Of a stretch of 64,000 bases of DNA, positions 1-12,684 are shown in pieces. The notes under the pieces were generated by a model, which saw nothing but the letters and a program-made list of their open reading frames with translations, searched no databases and had not been told where the DNA came from. This DNA is from Clavelina lepadiformis (Eukaryota; Chordata; Ascidiacea; Aplousobranchia; Clavelinidae), in the NCBI RefSeq assembly GCF_947623445.1, contig NC_135243.1:2978501-3042500 (forward strand). Reading direction: 5' to 3'. The number at the start of each line of letters is the position of its first letter. The first letter of the stretch is position 1. A program made the position numbers and the translations under genes.

Positions 1-143
1 ACTGTCCAGTAATCTCAACAAACTGCCTTGAAAAATATCTTCGTATTAGTCTTAATGACGTCATAAGCGCAAATATAAACAATTGATTATGACGTCATAT
101 GCTGTTCTAAGCAAACGATAAAAAGTTGAATAAAACGTCAAAC

Positions 144-404
144 CTTTCCAGGCATCTCAGAGATCGCCGAAATTAATCTTTCCACATCACCAGGGGAGAA
201 GCATTGGATAAGATGAAGTGACTTTAACTCATTTGGTTGTTTCCTTAAAACGTCACAAAAGATCGCGGCTTCCGATGATGACAATTTCAATAGATTCAGA
301 GTCAGCTCCATTGGAAAGTGCAATGACGCCATATTGAAGAGTTCCATGTCGCTGGATTCATTTAATTCGCATAAAAGCGAAATATATCGGCGTTTGTTGT
401 TGTA
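144..404 (-). CDS. LRR exon of an NLR-type gene (left copy)
   Basis: Minus-strand open exon that reads as one NLR-type leucine-rich-repeat module: it runs from RRYISLLCELNESS through LSSSEAAIFCDVLRKQ and LKSLHLIQCF to ISEMPGK. The 3' boundary is a GT donor (GTTTGA) at 143-138, and the likely acceptor AG is at 405-406. A second LRR exon, present downstream in the two other copies (23.8 and 41.3 kb), would lie beyond the left edge. Because it is on the same strand and downstream of the TIR-NACHT exons at 6.8-11.5 kb, it is probably the LRR part of that gene across an intron of about 6.4 kb, but no splice evidence proves this. Its 5' boundary differs by one base from the other two copies, which start with a clean TTTAG acceptor in phase 1. 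This copy may therefore use another start or be frame-damaged there. Confidence 0.6.
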
Positions 405-1640
405 CTTTAAACAAACATAATAGTTACTTATATACCGGTTGTAGTTCGCCGCGTTATAGAAATAAATTTAAGACGGAAATTTTTCATGTTTAAGCAACAA
501 AGTCAAGTTGAAAGCGAAAACTTAATTTACTTTAAAATTATCTGTTTGGGAATAATTAAAAAAAGAAGCAGGCGATTTTAAACTGAAGATAAACTTAATA
601 CAACAACCAGAATTGATCTAAATGACATGTGGACTATTTAGCCGGCAAATCTTTTCACCAGAATCACCAGCAGTCTACTAAGCTAGGCTCTGTACACTAG
701 CACTGGCAATATGTTTGCAATAGACATGTAAATTACAAAACTTACTTTTACTTGGCCTAGTAGGCTGCTGTACTAATCTACCAGTGATTATGTGGAAATA
801 ATTCCTGGCTAAATAGGCTACATGTCATTTCAATCAAGTTTCACAAAATATTATCACACAAATATTTTCACAGCATGACCAGTCTGTCAGCAGTCTTACT
901 GTACTAGGCCAAGTAAAGGTAAGTTTTGAAATTCAACATAAATGTGTGTTCTGCTGCACATAATGCATGTCTATGGCTACATATAAAACATAACAAGCAC
1001 ATGCAGTTTATTCATTTATTTGCAGATTTAGAACAAAGTCAGAAAATAAACTTACCATCCCAATTTGTTAGCTTTTCAAATCGTACCAGCTGTGACGTTA
1101 GTGCTTCTATCCAAATCCTCCTCTTCTCAGCAATATCTGGAAATAAATTATTATCAACCTTAATACTGACAGGTGACAAATATAGTCTAGGCCTAGACGA
1201 AATAACTTGCAATGAAATGTAGGCTAGAATGCAGTGAATTGTACTAATTTTAAATATCGCACATTTTTTGCATATACTTGCTGTATACCACCAAATTTTC
1301 ATTTTTCTGACTGACTGGCTGCCATTTACTGAAGTTGCTTTTTTGGTTTACCAAACTGTGCGAATGGCTGCTCATAAAACAGACAATAATTTTATCGTTT
1401 TGATGCTGATTACTACAGTTTGAAAACACTATTTTCATCCAAATTTGATAAACAGTAGTCTTCGAAATTAGCACAGTATATATATTGTTATAAAACAAAA
1501 AAATGGGTTGTAGTAATATTTTCAGACTGCATGTTAAGAGCAGTTGCTAGAGCATCTTTTATTTTAAAATGGTTATATATAACAAATACAAAGCATTTTT
1601 CTAAATAATAAGCAAACTGTGCATGAGACTGTTTTTTTAT
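405..1640. other. Intron or intergenic DNA with interleaved inverted repeats
   Basis: No convincing coding exon. Between about 612 and 930 there are two imperfect inverted-repeat pairs in the order a-b-a'-b'. Pair a carries ATGACATGT...CTATTTAGCC near 620-650 and 800-830. Pair b carries CAAAACTTAC.TTTACTTGG near 737-765 and 900-925. This looks like overlapping old MITE debris, not a simple hairpin. Confidence 0.4.
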
Positions 1641-1663
1641 AAAGTACATGGATCACGAACTGT

Positions 1664-2173
1664 CAGGAGTGGGCATTCAGTACGCAGAAAGTACCGTCAA
1701 TAACGGTATTTGGCAAAAAATGTACCAACGGTTCCGGTATTTGGTAGTATTTCAAAAAAGTAGTTCAGTACTTTGCCAGTACTCGGTACCAAACTACTTT
1801 TCGTGCAGTGGATCATGTTGCAAGTGCAAATTTTGCTGATATTATGGTCCGCTAAAGGTTACTTCAGGTCAAAAACAATGTGAACTCACTCTATGCGACT
1901 TTATTAGACATTTGTAAATAAAAAAAGAGCAAAAAACACTAAAATTGAAAGTTTCAATTAAAATGAAATTTTAAAAAACAAACTTCTAAAAACCTTGAAG
2001 TAATCATTTTAGAAGTACCAAGCACTGGGACCAACTTAAATTTCTCGAAAAAAGTAATTCAGTACAGGGATTCTGTACTGTTTTCTTAAAGTACCGATGG
2101 TATCGGTACTGAAAAAAGTACCGCAATAAAATAATTCGGTACTATAGTACTGCTATACTGCTCACCTCTGGGA
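1664..2173. mobile_element. Non-autonomous hAT-like element, degenerate
   Basis: The left end CAGGAGTGGGCA-TTCAGTAC and the inverse of the right end CAGAGGTGAGCAGTATAGCAGTAC form imperfect terminal inverted repeats of the CAGNGGTGGGCA type typical of hAT elements. The interior is full of GGTACC/GTACTG-like motifs on both strands and has no coding capacity. I did not find a clear 8-bp target duplication, so the ends are approximate and the element is probably old. Confidence 0.5.
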
Positions 2174-4180
2174 AGTATACTAAATCTTGCTCAATAACCG
2201 ATGTTTGATTGGTGGGGAATCATCTCTGAGGTCGTGTAAAAACTATCTTCTAATACCATATTAGCAAAGAGAAATGAGTGAAATTATTACATTGCATGTT
2301 AATGCAGTAGACTTCGCCTATTATGACTCTCTTTGGACCAAACCATTTTGGTCACAGTATCGGAATAGTCATAATAACCACAGCTGCAAGCCTGATACAG
2401 CACCACGAACCAAGCAGTAACGACACAGTCAGAAACAAATTGACTAAACTTTCTAAAATCTCATACATTTCTTACATGATGCGAAAGAAAACTCACATGG
2501 CACAATCATTCCTTTCACATTGCATAATTGACAAAGAAACATTGGGTGAATAAAATTGAAAAAGTGGTCGTAATACTCAAACACAGGTCATAGTAAACAG
2601 AGACATTTGTATGGCAAAGTTTGGGACTATATCAACATGGTCATATAAAGCGGGTGGTCATATTAAAGCCGACTTTATTGCATATAAATGTGTAGCACAC
2701 CATATGGTGGCTATCATTTTTGTACATGAGTTGGTAGGGGCGGCCAGTGTAAAATAACATAAGTGTTAGCCTAAACCATATTTCAGCTATATTATTTTCT
2801 GCTGGCCGAGACACCAAACAGAAACAGGTTTTGCTTGCTTTCGTAGTAGTGCTGTAATTGCTTTTGTAATAATAAGGAGAGGAGTACTGAATCAGTTTAT
2901 CAGTTTATCAGTTTCAAAACCAAATTTTTGAAAAAACAATCGAAACATTGCGACCAAACCATGTATTATAGTATTATACAGATGACTGTAACTGTGCGTA
3001 TGCTCCAAATTAGTTTATTCTAATTTTCTGCTAGTATGTTTAGTTGTGATTTTCAGTGTCAAAATACTTGTATATAGCAAAATGGCGATATAAATGATTT
3101 CCTGCTGTGACACAAAAACTTGTAAATTAGTAATTAATTTGCAATGCTTTTTCTCTATTTTATATTTAATGAAATTTATATTCTTAGAATGACAACTCAT
3201 TCGCAAAACAGCCACTGAAGTATTCCTCCACAACCTGCACTCAACCTCAGAGACATGCGCAACAAACACAATGTCTATAGTAAGGAGCAACCATACCACG
3301 AACATCACATGCATTTGTGTGACGTGAAGACTACCTTGTGCTGCTAGAAAAATGCTATCAAACTGCAACAAACCTGAGTGAACTATGTGTCAAACCAAAA
3401 CCGATGAAAATCAATGAAAAACCTTATTTAAGTACCGGCTTATACCACCAGTTACAATTCTGAAATTGATCAATAGTCAACCCAAAAGTTAACCACTGAC
3501 TCTTTCTCCAGTAACAACTACAGAGTGATCACATGATTTGGCAATGAACATTGTTTACATTACTGCAACAATATTCATCATTATCCCTTATAACAGAATA
3601 AACATTGTATACTGTGCAACATTTGCCACAATGAGACACTGACAAAAGAAACATTTCATACTACAAGTATATGTATATTTATTGTCAGTGCTGGTCTTAG
3701 GCCATTGCCAGTGATTTAACCAACTTGGGCTCCATGCCCCTTAGTACCAAAACAAAAAAAAGAATTTCTTTGCGCAAATCACAGTGTTCTCAATTTGTTC
3801 TCGAAGTGTTACTATCAATGTTATTATTTAACTTTCTCGAAAGAGAATGTGAACTTGGTGAAAATATATCACAAAGCAAAGCTTTGATGAGAGCTGATTT
3901 GCAAAGAGTTTATATTTGGTTAACGTTGTTATGAATATTATTCCATTAAGTTATTTAAAGTTAAGTTATATTATTCCATTAAGTTATTGGCAAAAAATTC
4001 CCACCATCAGTTCTTGCATTGGGTTCGTGCTTAGTAAGGCCATTCCTATATACTGCACAGCACAAAAAATGACAATTTATGGACTGACTGTGTTGAATGA
4101 CATGGATATGACAATGCACAAATTACAGTTAATGCCACGGCACTTACAAACAATGCATGAAAATAAATGTACCCAATATT
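2174..4180. other. Non-coding stretch with GGTCATANTA-type repeats
   Basis: No open frame here resembles a conserved protein. From about 2310 to 2670 the motif TGGTCATA(A/T)TA recurs on both strands, for example TTTTGGTCACAGTA, GTGGTCGTAATA, AGGTCATAGTA and GTGGTCATATTA. This may be the end region of an old DNA transposon. The rest is AT-rich and I see no gene in it. Confidence 0.35.
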
Positions 4181-4199
4181 GATCTGTCGGAACGTCGGT

Positions 4200-4880
4200 G
4201 GTCACCAGAAATGTAGCGGTTGGGGTCGTTTTAGAATGTAGAGGTTGATACCGACAGATGCAGATACAGATGCAGAGTTTATCGGTCTTAGCTTACGTTA
4301 CGTTATTGACTTAGTTAACCTACTACATTAGTATCTGACTCTATTGTTGCGTGCGGTTAGAATTCTCTAACCTTTCTGACAGCAGAACGTTCGTATTATA
4401 TTATAACAAATACCGTTTGCCAAAAAAGGCTTTTATTGTAGGTGCTGTACACTTTCTCAACATTACAAATAACCAAGAACACAAGTCATGCGACTGTTTG
4501 CACGATGTCTACTGATTCACGTCTGCGTCAGCGTTTGTCTCTGAGGCTCTCCGGAGTCTCGCACAGAAGTTCAAGCTTATAAAACGTGCTGCGATGTGGC
4601 GGAAATATATGACAAAAAAAGCACGAACATTTCAAAGCGTGTGAACGAGAAAAACAGTGCGTTTGCAGTTTCTTGGAAGCGACTTGGCAACGTACAAATA
4701 AGGAGCTTTCACACGAAGTTATTCGTAGCAAGTTTACAAATATACCAACGGTAGTTTGCAGTGTTCTGAAAAGCAAGATTATAAACTCCAATTACTAGCT
4801 GGAAAACTCCTTCCTAAGAATGATGTGGCGGAACTGAAGGTTTAAAAACTCCAATTGTTCTGGAAAACACATTTCTAAGA
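4200..4880 (-). mobile_element. LTR retroelement remnant
   Basis: On the minus strand the order is a polyadenylation signal (AATAAA, 4437-4432), then GGTTAGAGAATTCTAACC (an imperfect palindrome), then CGCACGCAACA. The same order (AATAAA, then GGTTGGAGAATTCTAACC and CGCACGCAAC) occurs in the LTR-like insertion at 56.8-57.4 kb on the plus strand. Further along the minus strand, CTACATTTCTGGTGACCAC could be an LTR end followed by a primer-binding site. The 5' edge of the LTR is not defined, and no gag or pol frame is present. Confidence 0.4.
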
Positions 4881-6690
4881 ATGTCGTAATGATTTTACAA
4901 AGGTCACCCAGGCCGCCACAGATCTTTATGCCACCCAAATAGATTTGTGTAATTCCATTGATTCAAGTAATGTACAAAATGTTGTATCAATGTTTGTGTA
5001 GCAATTGTAATAAAATAAAAGCTCATGAACTTGATTTCATTTGCATGAAAATTCAAACAATTTAAGGCAACTTAAATTAATAAAATGCATGTAAACTACT
5101 AATAGTAATTGAAGTGTACTTTTGTTTCCCAGAGCATAGTTAGCACTAATTATCTCAACACCTAAAGTTGTCTAACTCATGCCTTTTCAACTCAAGATAT
5201 GATTTTAGCTTTGGCGTATCACATTTTATAACTTCAACTGAAGGTTATACTCAAAATATGCAACAACAAATGGAAACAACTGTTATGTGAGCAAATTAAG
5301 AAACTAAACTAAGTGAGACAAAACCAGTTCTAGAGCTCCACAACGCTAGTGTAAAAAGCCAAGATGAATATCAGACTTAAATAGATAGAGCAGTAGCACA
5401 GCAACAAACATGGGTGCTATATCTAATATCATCATTTTGCTGTATAATAGGCTACTTTTATCAATTCTTACTTTTATCTGATAAAATTTATCACATCTAT
5501 AATTTACAAAAAAGAGTCTTTGTAAAAGATGATGAATAAATGCAACTATTATACCCCAGTCATGTGTTTATGGTTATTTGCAGCCAATTTTACCAGTCTA
5601 TGATAACTGGAAGTAGGTTGATTGGTCCTTTTACTTTGTGCTAATAGGTTAACCACTTTTCGATGTTATTATTATGCAATTGTGTTTAAGTTCTTGGACC
5701 TAAGACAACAATGTCCATAAAAACCATCAAAGCTTTGGTAAAATATGAACAGAGCTTTCACATTGGAACATTTCTGAAAGCAGTAACCTAGGAAATTTAG
5801 CTTGAACGTCATAACATCTATTATATGCAAGTTTTGCAGTTTGTTAGCCAGTATAGTGTGCTAAAATATACAGTAGCTTAAAATGTGGGCAAAGACAAAG
5901 CAAAAATGATTAAAAAGGATTTTAATTGTAGCTCTGTAGTTGCAACTGATATGAAAGTATATTTGCCGGTAGCCTATACATAGGCTAACCACACAAACTA
6001 CTCAGAAATCTATTCATATTTCGTTTTACATCCTACCGGATTCTTCACTATGTTTTTGATACACTGAAACATGCCCATTAGAAACGATGTTTCCAACAAA
6101 CCTTTGGATGTTTTAATAAATCCTTTGCTATGTGCTTCGTAGTACTTTTGGATTGATTTACAATGAAAATTAAATTATTAAAATGAGCCCTTATTTTGTA
6201 TTTGGTACCAATTGAAATAAAAAAATTTTCTTTGCCATTATATTATTGTGATGTACGTTTTAGCCTTGGAGGCCACATTCGACTGTTTTATTTGTGGTAA
6301 ATAACATCGTAATTGTTTATGTCTTTGCGACCACTTACCTGAGTAGAATTTTTGGTCACTCATAGTTAAGGCATAAAATAAAATGAAAAACATGTGATTG
6401 AATGGATACGTTATTGTTGTGTTATTGTGGAATTAGAAGATACGGGGTTGTCAATAAAATGAACATGATATTGACAAAGCTTGTCAAGCTGGGACGAGTG
6501 CAATAATATCATGACCCTTGCGACGGAATACTTCATCACCGATAGATACGAAACTCATCCAAATTAGTCAGAAAAACACAAGCTATAGCTTTTTAACGAT
6601 GAACATAAACGTAACTCAAAATAAATAAAACTTGCAATCGTACCTTACAAATTCTTCTGCAAAGTCCTATACAATTTGGTAATGCTCTAG
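4881..6690. other. AT-rich stretch without recognised gene
   Basis: No coding exon, RNA gene or clean repeat could be recognised. If the exon at 144-404 belongs to the NLR gene, this is intronic. Confidence 0.4.
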
Positions 6691-6802
6691 ATAACTTAGC
6701 AAATTTCTGGTACCGTTGGGCGTTGGTACTTTTGAAAAGTGTATCGAATTACTTTGCAAAAGCATTTGCAAAATACTGTAACAAGAACAGAATGGTACAA
6801 AC

Positions 6803-9800
6803 CGGATGAAGAGGATGCCTTCATATATTCCTGCTGTTTTGTAGACCTATGTGAAAGTAAGGCTGATGACTGATATTCTGGAGATGATATCTTCGCCTCT
6901 GCTGGCTTTTGTGTAAGTGAAATCTGCTCCTCTACCTGATCATCTTGTCTGAATAAGTGATATTTGATTTTGTGTCTTTCATGTCTAATATGAACTCGTT
7001 TATGGAACAGCAAAAACTTTTTAAACTTCACCTGTTTAAGCAGCAAAAACAACGAGATAACAAGCGCGAGCGTTCTCGCTGATCGTGCCCAGATGTGGCA
7101 ATCTTGCTGATGCTGAAATCTGAAGAAAAGTTGATATTTTACAATTTTCATGTTTGATTATTATTAGTAAATCATAACTTAAAATGCACATTGTCAATAT
7201 CCTGAAAATACCTTTCATCATATCTATGAGCAGACCGCAAACAAATCTCCTAATAACAGACCACTTCTCATCGAAAAATAGCTTGTTTGAAACAAGGTTT
7301 TTAAACGTATCCATGGGCAGTTCATTAACGATGAATTTTGCGGTGAAAAACTCTTGATACAGCTGGTGGGCGAAGTAATACTTCACGTGGCCATCAAACA
7401 CGCGGCTGACTGCAGCAAAATGAGCGTAAATGCCGACGACGATATCTTGTATCTGGTCTGGTTCAAGACCAACTGCTCTGAGGTCGTCTCGTGTTATGAC
7501 AACTGAAGATCTCATTGTGGCTTTGTAGGCCACTTCACTGAGCTGCAACAACAAAACAAGTAATAATATGTTCTTGTACATTATCACCATTTTAGGCAAA
7601 CGGAAACATGTTCAGTTCTATCACCTGCTTTACTAATAAAGTGATGTCTTTGTGATTTGCATGCTCACTGCATCTGAGGTTCTCCAAAACTGTGGTAAAA
7701 ACCCGCGTTGTGGTGATGATTTTTCCAATTTTTGTTGTAGGAGCCAAACCTGTTGCTATAACTAACTGAAGCAACAACGGGTTAAAACAAAGTGCAAAAA
7801 CAATTTTAGCATTTCGGGAAAGATCATTCCAAAGCTTGTCGGCTGAAGCACCAGCGTAAAAATAAAACAGTTTCTTCATACAGTCAAGGGGCAGATCACC
7901 AAGTAAGATTGTAGAGTCAGGACGTAGTGGAGCAGGAAGCGTGATAATGCTGTGGGACCTGGATGTGAAAATGAGCTTAATGTCTGGAAGGAAATGTTTA
8001 TTGCATAAGTTGGCAATAAGGTCTGGTACACTTTGGGGAGTATCATAGTCCACTTTGGGTACTTTGTCTTTAAGTGACCACTCCGCCTGATCCAGACCAT
8101 CAAAGAGTAGAAGACAACTTTTCTGATTTTCTTTGATCCATTCCCATGCATCCCCTTGAGTGGTTTCGTGTAAATCTGGAAAAATGTTGTCCATAATTAA
8201 CTTCCGAAAACTGACCTCTTTGCCAACAGGCATCTCCATAAATTTGTAATAAAGACATTTGTATTCTTCTGTTTTGGCTAATCTTTTTGACAGAGTCGTC
8301 TTTCCGGATCCGGGGTAACCAATGAAGGCGGTAAAGCGATCGTTGGACTTCAGCAATTCTTCAAATTCAATATTCTCATCCCGCTTAAGTCTAACAGGTT
8401 CACCAGTTGATGGGGCATAAATTTCATGTTCTGGAACTGCTCGTCCTTGGAAATAAGATACTTTAGTGTACTTTGGATGGACAACTGGAATATCTGCTAC
8501 TGAGACGTTGATTCCAGCTTGGAGACGGATGTCATTTTCACGACGTTTATTTTGCTCTTGCAAAACTTTTCCAATGGCTTCTTCTCGCTTTCCGAGTTTT
8601 CGGTTGTCTGATAAGAATACAGACCTTTAAAGCATGAATTTTTGTAAAGGAAACTGCATAAGGTTATATATATATATTTATAATTTGGAACAGTTACAGA
8701 ACGCACATGTTGTTTTCCTCAGCAACTACGGCATATAAAACAAACATTAATCGTCCATTAAATACATCATTGTGTATAAACTAACCTGCTTTATTTGCCT
8801 CCAAACATTTCGTGAGTTGCTGTTGTTCATTGGAATGATCTATGAAACAGGTGAAAAAAAATTATGCATTGTTGAAAGGAACTATGTTTTTAGGAAAAAT
8901 TTGAGTTTTAGTTCCAAACCCAAATAAATACAAGCCATGACAGTGCAAAAATGGAAAAGCCTTGACTAAAAGTTTAAATCGTTTCTTAATCGTTGCTATG
9001 TATAACTGCTAACTGTTATAATAAAACGATAGTATGATAATAAGTGCAGCAGTATTCTTCTAACAAATATTTAGTTTAGCAAACAAAAGTCGTGATGAGA
9101 AATCGAAAACGAAATAATTACAAAACGTGCCAGCAGTTTTGTAAAGTTTCCAATTATTAATATTTCTCGAGGTAGCAGAAGATAAAAGCATAATAACTAA
9201 CAGCAAATTAAATAAAATGAACTAATAACCAATAATAACAACTTCATTTAATTTTTTAATAATAAAATGTTGTGAAAATACCTATTTCAACTCATGAGTT
9301 TAATTACCTATTTCCTTGATAAGTTTATCAAAGTTATCCTCAAATGATTCTTTGCTAAAATCGTAGTAGAGTTTTCCCGACACCAAAAGAGCTTTTGATA
9401 AAAATTGTAAAAATATAAATGTTAATTTGTGGTGAAAGCTAGTGATAAAAATCAATTCAGTAACGAATATTAAAAGATAAAAATAAAACAAACATTAACA
9501 TAACCTTACATAAATGATTGGTTAGAGGAGGAGCAGAATATAAACTTATAGCACTCTTAAAGTTAATATTGATTTATCACCACAAGCTTTCGTATACTTG
9601 AGTTTGCGTCTTCTGGTGTAACAATTATGATGAATAATGAAAATAACAATACTAATATTGATGTTACCATTCAAACCTTAAGCAACATCCCATTTTGTGA
9701 CGTAGTAATCAATTTAAAAAATTAACGAGTGATAGGCATAAAAATGCGTTGAAAACAACTAAGCACAAATTAAAGGTATAATAAATACATACCTGTCCAG

Positions 9801-11473
9801 CCTTCCATTTTATAATTGTCTTGGGTGATAATGGGTATTATACGTTTTCTCTTGTCAGCGGCAAGTTGGCCTTCCCTTTTGCAATTTTCACTGAGTTTAT
9901 ACTTTTCAGACAGAAACATAAGGACCAAGTAAGCGTTGTCAACAGCTTCATACATTTTGTCGTAAATGTCCCCTCTCATCTCGTTTTTATCAATCCACAC
10001 TTTGTAACCAGTGGCAGAGAGTTCATCGAATATCTGTAAAAGTGCGAAAAAATTAAACTAGATTGTTAAGTTAAGTTTGTGAGTAGCTAATTTGCAACTC
10101 TTCTGCTTTCGTAATCTTTCTAAAACCAACAAGCGGTTTCGGTTATTAGTAATTTGCAAAATAAATCTAAGACGAAAACAGAACAGCGTATTTTATAATA
10201 TTCCACATCATCTAAGTGATGTTGTAACTGATATTTACGATATGTGTATGAAATAAAACTTTCTTCCTGACCCTAGCACAAATATTTAAATTAAGATACA
10301 GCGAAAGTGAAGAACGAAACTATGTATTTACCAAAAGACAAAGTTTTAATTTGGAGTTTCAAACATTTTTTGATTATTAATTCTATTAACATTTCGTGTA
10401 TTTCGTTAAAACATGTATATTGAGATCATAAAATATATTTACAAACCTTATGAGCAAGATTCTTTGAATCATTCCAGCTATAACTGATCATTATATGTTG
10501 GTTGTCTTTGTTGTCATCCTGGTGTTGCTTTGTCCCAGGTCCACAAGGTGAATTTGTTGCTTGTGGATTATTTGGTTCTGAAACAAGATGTAACATTTAA
10601 GCAAAGATGCATTGCTTTTATACCGCTGTTGGAGAAGGGAAACGCGAAGCACTTAAACAGGTAGCGACCCATGTAAAATAATTCAGGAAGTGACAAGAAG
10701 AAAGAAAAATAATGTGATACGATAATGAAAGGCAATAAGCATTTTACAAGAAAAATTTGTACGGTCTTATAATGCTTACCTAAAGAATTTATTTGTTTCT
10801 CTTTAACTTGTGTAGAATTTACATTTTTTAAATCACTGACATCCACTTGCTTATATTCTCTGTTGTCTTGGTATTGTCTTTGATCGTGATGTTGGTATTG
10901 TCTTTCATCGTGGTGATAAATTTTAGGAGCATAATTAATCATGACTGGCCCTGATTTGCGGTAAAAGTTAAGATTTTCATCTATAAAATGGCATCACAAT
11001 AATATGGAAACATAATTTTATAAATGCAAGTAATATGCTTTAGCCTAAGTATTTAAAAACAATTGTGTGCCTACGTATTCAGCAAAACATTTTCATAAAA
11101 CTTACCAACTCCGCTTTCAGCCACTCTGCTTGCAAACTCAATCAACCCTGGATCGATTCTATTTAAAGCACTCTGAGAAGCTTCAGCATTTTCCATTGTT
11201 TGCAAGACTTGATTTCCTGCATTTGCAGACTCTGATTCTAAATCAAAGGAAAGTGATTATGTAAGTGAGTGATTATGTAATTACAGCCAAGTACAAAGAC
11301 TTAATCTTTTTAATCTCAGATTACTCACCATGAGGCATCCCCGCTTGCATTGCAACAGCACGTGAAGTTCCAGGTTGTTCATCACTTTCACCTGATGAGC
11401 TCTCTTCATTGTTATCAGGTTGTACAAGTCGAGGTTTATCTTCAGTCAATTTTTGCTCTTCTGGCTTCGACAT
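6803..11473 (-). CDS. TIR-NACHT NLR-type immune receptor, 11 exons
   Basis: Probable cytosolic innate immune sensor. Exons (minus): 11473-11329, 11237-11106, 10980-10780, 10577-10447, 10033-9793, 9391-9308, 8839-8786, 8607-7625, 7542-7212, 7119-7032, 6984-6803. All junctions are GT-AG and keep one frame for about 857 residues. Residues 1-185 are acidic, then Q/H/N-rich (repeats of RQYQ). TIR, about 187-305: HIMISYSW, KVWIDKNEMRG, then SENCKRE, whose Glu sits where NAD-cleaving TIRs have their catalytic Glu. NACHT: Walker A GYPGSGKTT (about 426-434), Walker B LLLFDGLD (about 495-502), sensor-like IFTSRS. Exon 9 (YYFAHQLYQEFFTAKFI) resembles the winged-helix/helical part of NLRs. The last two exons are less certain. 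The start is the ATG at 11473. LRRs must come from further exons such as 144-404. No inactivating change seen. Confidence 0.82.
9308..10577 (-). other. TIR-domain exons of the NLR gene
   Basis: Three exons (10577-10447, 10033-9793, 9391-9308) encode the TIR fold: the first strand HIMISYSWNDSKNLAHK, the BB-loop region YKVWIDKNEMRGDIY, the helix EAVDNAYLVLMFLSEKY, the CKRE motif, the strand RIIPIITQD, and a last part KLYYDFSKESFEDNFDKL. Family knowledge: animal NLRs usually carry Death, CARD or PYD domains at the N-terminus, and TIR joined to NACHT is known mainly from some invertebrates. Whether this TIR cleaves NAD or recruits an adaptor cannot be told from sequence. Confidence 0.85.
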
Positions 11474-11629
11474 ACTTCAACGTTGCAGTAATTATCTTAG
11501 CTTATGTTTTATACCTGGTCTAAATTGTTGATGACGTCAACTTGAAAATTTAAACTTTGTTAACAGAACGATTAGTTCTTTAATCTATATTGTTTTGTTT
11601 TAGTATTTTTCATTTTAGTATGTTATTAG

Positions 11630-11650
11630 TTTATATATATATATATAATG
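11630..11650. repeat. (TA)n microsatellite upstream of the NLR gene
   Basis: A short run of TATATA repeats about 160 bases 5' of the NLR start codon. It could double as a TATA-like element, but there is no proof. Confidence 0.5.
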
Positions 11651-11689
11651 ATTATATGTGCTGCTGCTGCCAGCACGAACACGTCTGTG

Positions 11690-12490
11690 CGTTGCCGACG
11701 AATTTGAGTTCCGGAGCAGGCTTGTTTTAGTCGGAGTTGCTGAGTAGCCTCGTTTCCTCCGGAATTACGGAGAAATCTTGTATCCGCCGAACCCCCGGAG
11801 CAGCGTCAATGCCACCAGAGTATAACTCCGGAGTAACCTCGTTGCCCTGAAGTAAAGTTCCAATCTCGCTTCCGTCAAATTTCTGGACAATCCTCCCAAG
11901 TTAAGTTCCAGTCTTGTTTCCTCCTAAGTTCTGGAGCAGCCTCCTTGGCACCTGAGTTGATTTTCGAGGCAATCGTGTTTCTGCCGAAGTCCTTAAACAA
12001 TCTCGTCACCGCCAAAGTCCTCGGACCAGCCTTGTTGCCATCGGGTTAAGTTTCGGAGCTTTCTTTTTTCCGTTCGAGTTGCCGGAGAAGCCTGGTTGCT
12101 GACGGAGTTCGCGAAACAGTCTCGGTGAAACCGGAAGCGGTTTCTTTGCGGTTTCTGAAGCGGTTTCTTTGCCGATGGAGTCACCGAAGCTGTTTTGTAG
12201 CTGCTGGAGGTTTTGGAGCAGCTTCGTTAACGCCTGTGTTAAATTCCGGAGAAATATCGCTTCCACTGAAGTTCCGGGAGTAAACCTTTTATCCGCCGGA
12301 TTTTATTTCCAGAGCATTCTCGTTTCCGCCGAATTTCCAAAGCAGTCAGCAGGTTTTCTGCCGGAATTCCTGGAGCAGGGTGGTCGCCGCCACAGTTAAG
12401 TTCCAAAGTTCTCCAGACTGCTCCAGGACTTGTTGACACGGGAGGAAATTTTGAAGCAGTTTTGTTGCCACTACACAATTCCTGCTGGAA
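11690..12490. repeat. Degenerate GC-richer minisatellite
   Basis: About 800 bases composed of many diverged copies of a unit near GAGTTCCGGAGCAGCCTCG + TTGCCGCCG, with spacing of roughly 35-50 bases. Visible copies include GAGTTCCGGAGCAGG, AAGTTCCGGGAGTAA, ATTCCTGGAGCAGGG and AGTTCTGGAGCAGCC. It is clearly richer in GC than the surroundings. Open frames on both strands here come from the repeat and I do not count them as genes. Confidence 0.65.
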
Positions 12491-12684
12491 CTAGAAGGTA
12501 TTAGGTTGTTGGAACTAGAAGTAATGGTGGCTTGTTTAATGGGGAGGGATGAAACGAAGACAATTAGACTAGCCTTTATGAAAAAAGAAAACGATAACTA
12601 TTGCCAAAACGCATTGAAAAGATTGCGTCGGTTGAAGCCATTGCTGAAATACAACATGGAAAAAAGTTATATTTGTCTAATGTC

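Noticed and set aside
3015-3371. Minus 118-codon frame
   Set aside because: No domain, no splice context and no conservation in the window; probably chance.
7036-7599. Single 187-codon exon as an independent protein
   Set aside because: It runs through a donor at 7211-7206 and an acceptor at 7543; the middle part is exon 9 of the NLR gene.
11993-12478. Several open frames on both strands
   Set aside because: They lie in the degenerate minisatellite; its biased composition keeps frames open.
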